A DNA stretch of 64,000 bases from Exobasidium rhododendri (lineage: Eukaryota; Basidiomycota; Exobasidiomycetes; Exobasidiales; Exobasidiaceae): NCBI GenBank assembly GCA_026210745.1, contig CP110630.1, forward strand, positions 4,898,001 to 4,962,000, written 5' to 3'. Positions 63,701 to 64,000 of the stretch are shown in pieces. Positions within the stretch are counted from its first letter, which is position 1, and the number at the start of each line of letters is the position of its first letter. Position numbers and translations under genes: made by a program. The notes below the pieces were generated by a model, which worked only from the letters and a program-made list of their open reading frames with translations, ran no database searches and was not told where the DNA came from.

Positions 63701-64000
63701 ACAATTTCCCTTTCGATTCCTAGCGTCATCTTGTCTTGCTTTGCACTAACGTCTCTCATACTCATCCTGCTCGTAGCCAGAATCTGCTTGGGGACAATCT
63801 TGACAGCTGCCTGAAGACCCGTAGAGGTGTGTACAGCATGACGAACCCGGCCTGGAGAGAAAGTATGAGCTTACTGGAGGACAGAGGCTACTCTGCTGCC
63901 CAAGAGTACTCACCACTAGCACCTTGACCAATGAGCTTTCCCAACTTCCAAGGTCCAATATTTGGTGGATCTTTGTAGTCCTTCTTCTTTTCATTGGCAA
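60706..64000 (-). CDS. Gin4/Hsl1/Cdr2-like septin-associated Ser/Thr kinase, 5' end beyond window
   Basis: The gene enters from the right edge. Exon 64000-63914 joins 63851-60706 in phase 1, giving about 1077 visible residues; the first few tens are missing. The glycine loop IGQGASGRVRHAV spans the intron, followed by AAVKIV (catalytic Lys), CHRDLKPENLL, VADFGMA and an activation loop LETSCGSPHYASPE. This is an AMPK/Nim1-group kinase. After the kinase comes a UBA-like segment (LNNLKTLWPEYSQADIVSQL, then TSKGSNWQKTFYSLLV), a long disordered region rich in SP sites, and a C-terminal KA1-type domain (VTLIQEKGSLTSFKQIYQSL and WTLDIPNSL) that in Gin4/Kcc4/Hsl1 binds acidic lipids. Such kinases sit at the septin collar or cell cortex and link growth or size to mitotic entry through Wee1. 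Which paralogue this is cannot be fixed. Confidence 0.9.

Noticed and set aside
1-64000. Secondary-metabolite cluster, mating-type locus, CRISPR or prophage
   Set aside because: No synthase genes, no homeodomain pair or pheromone/receptor genes, no regularly spaced repeats and no phage genes; the content is eukaryotic and mostly housekeeping.

Overview
The window is nuclear DNA of a fungus, most likely a basidiomycete and plausibly a smut-like one (Ustilaginomycotina). The genes are monocistronic, lie on both strands 0.1-2 kb apart, and carry short GT-AG introns (about 50-210 bp, mostly GTGAGT/GTAAGT donors). Products include dynactin p62, an MP88-type GPI glycoprotein of a kind known from basidiomycetes, an HMG-box regulator of about the length of smut Prf1, and a secreted kexin-site repeat protein. 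The lineage is an inference from gene content and intron style; no rRNA, tRNA or mitochondrial marker was seen.

Layout. 1-0.8 kb: end of a Tc1/mariner DD34E transposase cut by the window edge. 1-8 kb: dynactin p62 (+), LSM2 (-), a degenerate Siw14/Oca-type phosphatase (+), an unknown coiled-coil protein (-) and a secreted protein with five 23-residue repeats (-). 8-10 kb: a long gap. 10-20 kb: a 2172-residue RA-PH adaptor (+) and an MKT1 homologue (-). 20-29 kb: the TFIIH helicase XPB/Ssl2 (+), an M50B-like membrane metalloprotease (-), a Whi5/Nrm1-type G1/S repressor (-) and ADE17/purH (+). 28.5-30.3 kb: a second gap. 30-39 kb: a secreted S53 peptidase (+), NAD(P)HX epimerase (-), the HMG-box regulator (+) and an MFS sugar transporter (-). 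40-54 kb: a Csc1/OSCA-type channel (-), an unknown basic protein (+), a Zn2Cys6 regulator (-) and the Rpd3L subunit Rxt3 (-). 54-64 kb: the MP88-like glycoprotein (-), the SIN protein Cdc14 (-), an unknown charged nuclear-type protein (-) and a Gin4/Cdr2-like kinase (-) running off the right edge.

Most genes are core housekeeping genes: transcription and repair, purine synthesis, RNA decay and splicing, dynein transport, and septation or cell-cycle control. They do not form a pathway or gene cluster. Accessory or surface biology is limited to the repeat protein, the S53 peptidase, the MP88-like glycoprotein, the sugar transporter and the transposase. The strongest candidate for something undescribed is the repeat protein at 6595-8016. 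The next are the pseudophosphatase at 3960-5101, the HMG box with a large insertion, and the recurrent very short first coding exons and stop-free frame-preserving introns. All exon boundaries were assigned by eye from splice consensus, phase and family conservation.
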